NCBI GenBank assembly: GCA_012329085.1
Contig: JAAXQB010000318.1
Span: forward strand, 1 to 9,903
Source of the DNA: Methanosarcinales archaeon
GTDB lineage: Archaea; Halobacteriota; Methanosarcinia; Methanosarcinales; Methanosarcinaceae
Length of the DNA stretch: 9,903 nucleotides
Direction of reading: 5' to 3'
A program made the position numbers and the translations under genes. The stretch's first letter is position 1. Each line of letters begins with the position of its first letter. Shown in pieces: positions 8,787 through 9,903 of the stretch. Below the pieces are notes generated by a model. That model was not told the DNA's origin. It saw only the letters and a program-made list of their open reading frames with translations, and made no database searches.

Positions 8787-8793
8787 TCACCCC
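8787..8793 (-). promoter_or_regulatory. Shine-Dalgarno sequence of mod copy 1
   Basis: GGGGTGA on the minus strand is three bases before the ATG at 8783, again a GGTGA-type site. A TATAAATA element at 8802-8809 is too close to the start to be the promoter of a message that includes this site, so mod is more likely transcribed from upstream. Confidence 0.6.
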
Positions 8794-8830
8794 TTCAATA
8801 ATATTTATATGGCTACAAATTTTATAATTA

Positions 8831-9655
8831 TTATTTTTGCATCAAATAAGGTATATATATTGTTTCAAAATCATTCATATTATAAACAGTTTTAGAACCC
8901 ATTCCATCTTTATTTAATAAATATATTTTATCAAATTCTTTTAAATAACCAATTATCCAAAAAGGAACATTTAATTTTTTAGATAATTGATAAATCATAT
9001 TATCTTTAAAATCTTTAAAATCGAATGCATCAACATCATCGATGATTATTTCAATATACAATAATTTTGGCAAGTATTTAATAGTATCTGAAATAATCAT
9101 GCTCCAAGTATTATTATTATCAAAATAAAAATTATTTTTAAAATATTTACTTAAAATAAAATATATGTTTTCTTCGTCTTTTTCAAGATATGAATCTTTG
9201 TATGATTCGACTTTAAATTCTGATGATCCAATATCATGCGATAATAAAAATTCGTTAAATTCTTTAAATGAGAAAATTTTCTTTTCAAAATCAAATTTAA
9301 AATTAGAAACATCGTTCATTAGAAAAATAGACAACCCTTGTTTTAATATATTTGCATTTTTCTGTTTATAGAATACCCACAATTGCGAATTTGTTTTCTT
9401 TGATAACTCGAACAATGCTTTATAATTGTTATAATCGGCTTTAAATGGATACCATTTTATAAGATTGTAAAAAGATCTTTTAATTTCAACATATGCTAAT
9501 ATTTTACCATCATTGATGCATAATGTGTCAAAATCTTGAATGATATAATTGGGATTCAATCCTTTTTTACTTAATTTATTACTTAAATTAATTCTCCATT
9601 TATGAAATTTTGAAGATGTGTGTGTGTTTATTTTTTTCATTTTTTTGAATACCAT
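8831..9655 (-). CDS. Putative PD-(D/E)xK nuclease-like protein with two related halves
   Basis: I do not recognise a named family for this 274-residue protein. The first half carries a PD-(D/E)xK-like centre: FD at 42-43, then YVEIKRS (55-61), giving D43...E57-x-K59 with usual spacing. A helix ending LSKKTN (84-89) and a hydrophobic strand QLWVFYK (91-97) follow, as in that fold. The second half repeats the pattern: YIEIIID (200-206), LSKKLN (224-229), PFWIIGY (231-237), but the catalytic lysine is replaced by Ile. The protein is Lys-, Phe- and Asn-rich, with no signal peptide or membrane segment. It lies between two mod genes and reads in their direction, 112 bases after mod copy 2 and 47 before mod copy 1, so a role in restriction or its control is plausible but inferred. 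The start is uncertain: neither the ATG at 9655 nor the one at 9640 (five residues later) has a clear Shine-Dalgarno sequence. It ends with TAA. Confidence 0.7.
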   Translation of the reverse strand: MVFKKMKKINTHTSSKFHKWRINLSNKLSKKGLNPNYIIQDFDTLCINDGKILAYVEIKRSFYNLIKWYPFKADYNNYKALFELSKKTNSQLWVFYKQKNANILKQGLSIFLMNDVSNFKFDFEKKIFSFKEFNEFLLSHDIGSSEFKVESYKDSYLEKDEENIYFILSKYFKNNFYFDNNNTWSMIISDTIKYLPKLLYIEIIIDDVDAFDFKDFKDNMIYQLSKKLNVPFWIIGYLKEFDKIYLLNKDGMGSKTVYNMNDFETIYIPYLMQK

Positions 9656-9767
9656 TAAATATTATTTTATTCTTGATTTAAATTTGAGATTTTAGTATAT
9701 GAATCTTTCAATTCTATTTAAATACATTTAATTTTAAAAATTTTGTTTTTTAAATTTCAATATTATT
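9656..9767. other. 112-base non-coding gap between mod copy 2 and the nuclease-like gene
   Basis: The gap is extremely AT-rich. It contains TATTTAAATA at 9715-9724, an archaeal TATA-like element 60 bases before the next ATG, and TATACT on the minus strand at 9694-9699 with no matching -35. A 12-base direct repeat (AATATTATTTTA at 9658-9669 and 9759-9770) flanks the gap but is low complexity. No convincing terminator hairpin is seen, so mod copy 2 may read through into the following genes. Confidence 0.3.
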
Positions 9768-9903
9768 TTAAATCACCTTCACAATCGTATTTGATAATTT
9801 ATTTTTTAGATATTCATCACAATTAACTTTTGTTGCATCGTCTTTAAATGAAGAATCTTTAAATACAATTCTTAAAGGATTAAGTTCTGCAATTTGTTTT
9901 ATG
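9768..9903 (-). CDS. mod: Type III methyltransferase Mod copy 2 (partial, last 44 codons)
   Basis: Reading leftward from the right edge, the frame encodes 44 residues identical to residues 613-656 of Mod copy 1, starting IKQIAELNPLRIVFKDSSF and ending NTIVKVI, then TAA at 9768-9770. Only two bases differ from copy 1 within the coding part, both silent (a Val GTG for GTA and a Thr ACG for ACA). The rest of the gene lies outside the window, so it cannot be told whether it is a full second mod, one with another recognition domain, or a fragment. Unlike copy 1, no gene starts right after its stop: 112 non-coding bases follow. Confidence 0.85.
   Translation of the reverse strand, partial: IKQIAELNPLRIVFKDSSFKDDATKVNCDEYLKNKLSNTIVKVI
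9769..9903 (-). repeat. Right copy of the mod 3'-end direct repeat
   Basis: This is the partner of 6814-6948 (133 of 135 bases identical), cut by the window edge. Sequence after the stop codon is unrelated between the copies, so the repeat is confined to coding sequence on that side. Confidence 0.95.

Noticed and set aside
9658..9770. 12-base direct repeat AATATTATTTTA at both ends of the gap as a possible insertion footprint.
   Set aside because: It contains only A and T in very AT-rich sequence, and nothing between the copies looks like a mobile element.
1..9903. CRISPR array, insertion sequence, integrase, tRNA or rRNA.
   Set aside because: I found no regularly spaced repeats, transposase or integrase motifs, or structured RNA genes.

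Overview
This window is a very AT-rich stretch (by eye about a quarter G+C) in which every gene I can support reads leftward on the minus strand. It is a defence island. In transcription order (right to left) it holds: the last 44 codons of a type III methyltransferase (mod copy 2, running off the right edge); a 274-residue protein with a PD-(D/E)xK nuclease-like signature; a complete type III methyltransferase (mod copy 1); a shortened DinD/BRO-type protein; an OLD-family ATPase-TOPRIM nuclease gene interrupted by one in-frame TAA; a UvrD/PcrA-like helicase overlapping it by 8 bases; and a type III restriction subunit (res) that runs off the left edge.

The host cannot be named from the sequence. 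Codons are A/T-ending with much AGA, ATA and AAA. TAA, TAG and TGA all end genes and Trp is TGG, so the code is standard. Two of the clearest ribosome binding sites are of the GGTGA(T) type and one is AGAAGGA. These fit a low-GC archaeon (for example a methanogen or DPANN lineage) or a low-GC bacterium, and I would not choose between them. There are no tRNA or rRNA genes, CRISPR repeats, transposases or integrases.

Two known defence modules are interleaved. The outer one is a type III restriction-modification system: Mod (N6-adenine methyltransferase and target recognition) and Res (SF2 translocase/nuclease), normally adjacent, are here about 4.4 kb apart. Between them lie the DinD-like gene and an OLD nuclease/UvrD helicase pair, the architecture of Gabija (GajA-GajB, class 2 OLD). 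The spacing (2-base mod-dinD gap, 8-base overlap between the OLD and helicase genes, 50-base gap before res) suggests one transcription unit, with a possible internal promoter in the 149-base gap before the OLD gene.

The points most worth a second look are: (1) the Gabija-like pair nested inside the type III operon; (2) a single TAA at codon 52 of the OLD gene with clean homology on both sides; (3) the near-identical 3' ends of two mod genes 2955 bases apart, which could recombine to change methylation specificity; (4) a PD-(D/E)xK-like protein between the two mod genes that seems to contain two related halves, the second lacking the catalytic lysine; (5) a DinD-like protein whose C-terminal part has been replaced by a short unrelated tail.
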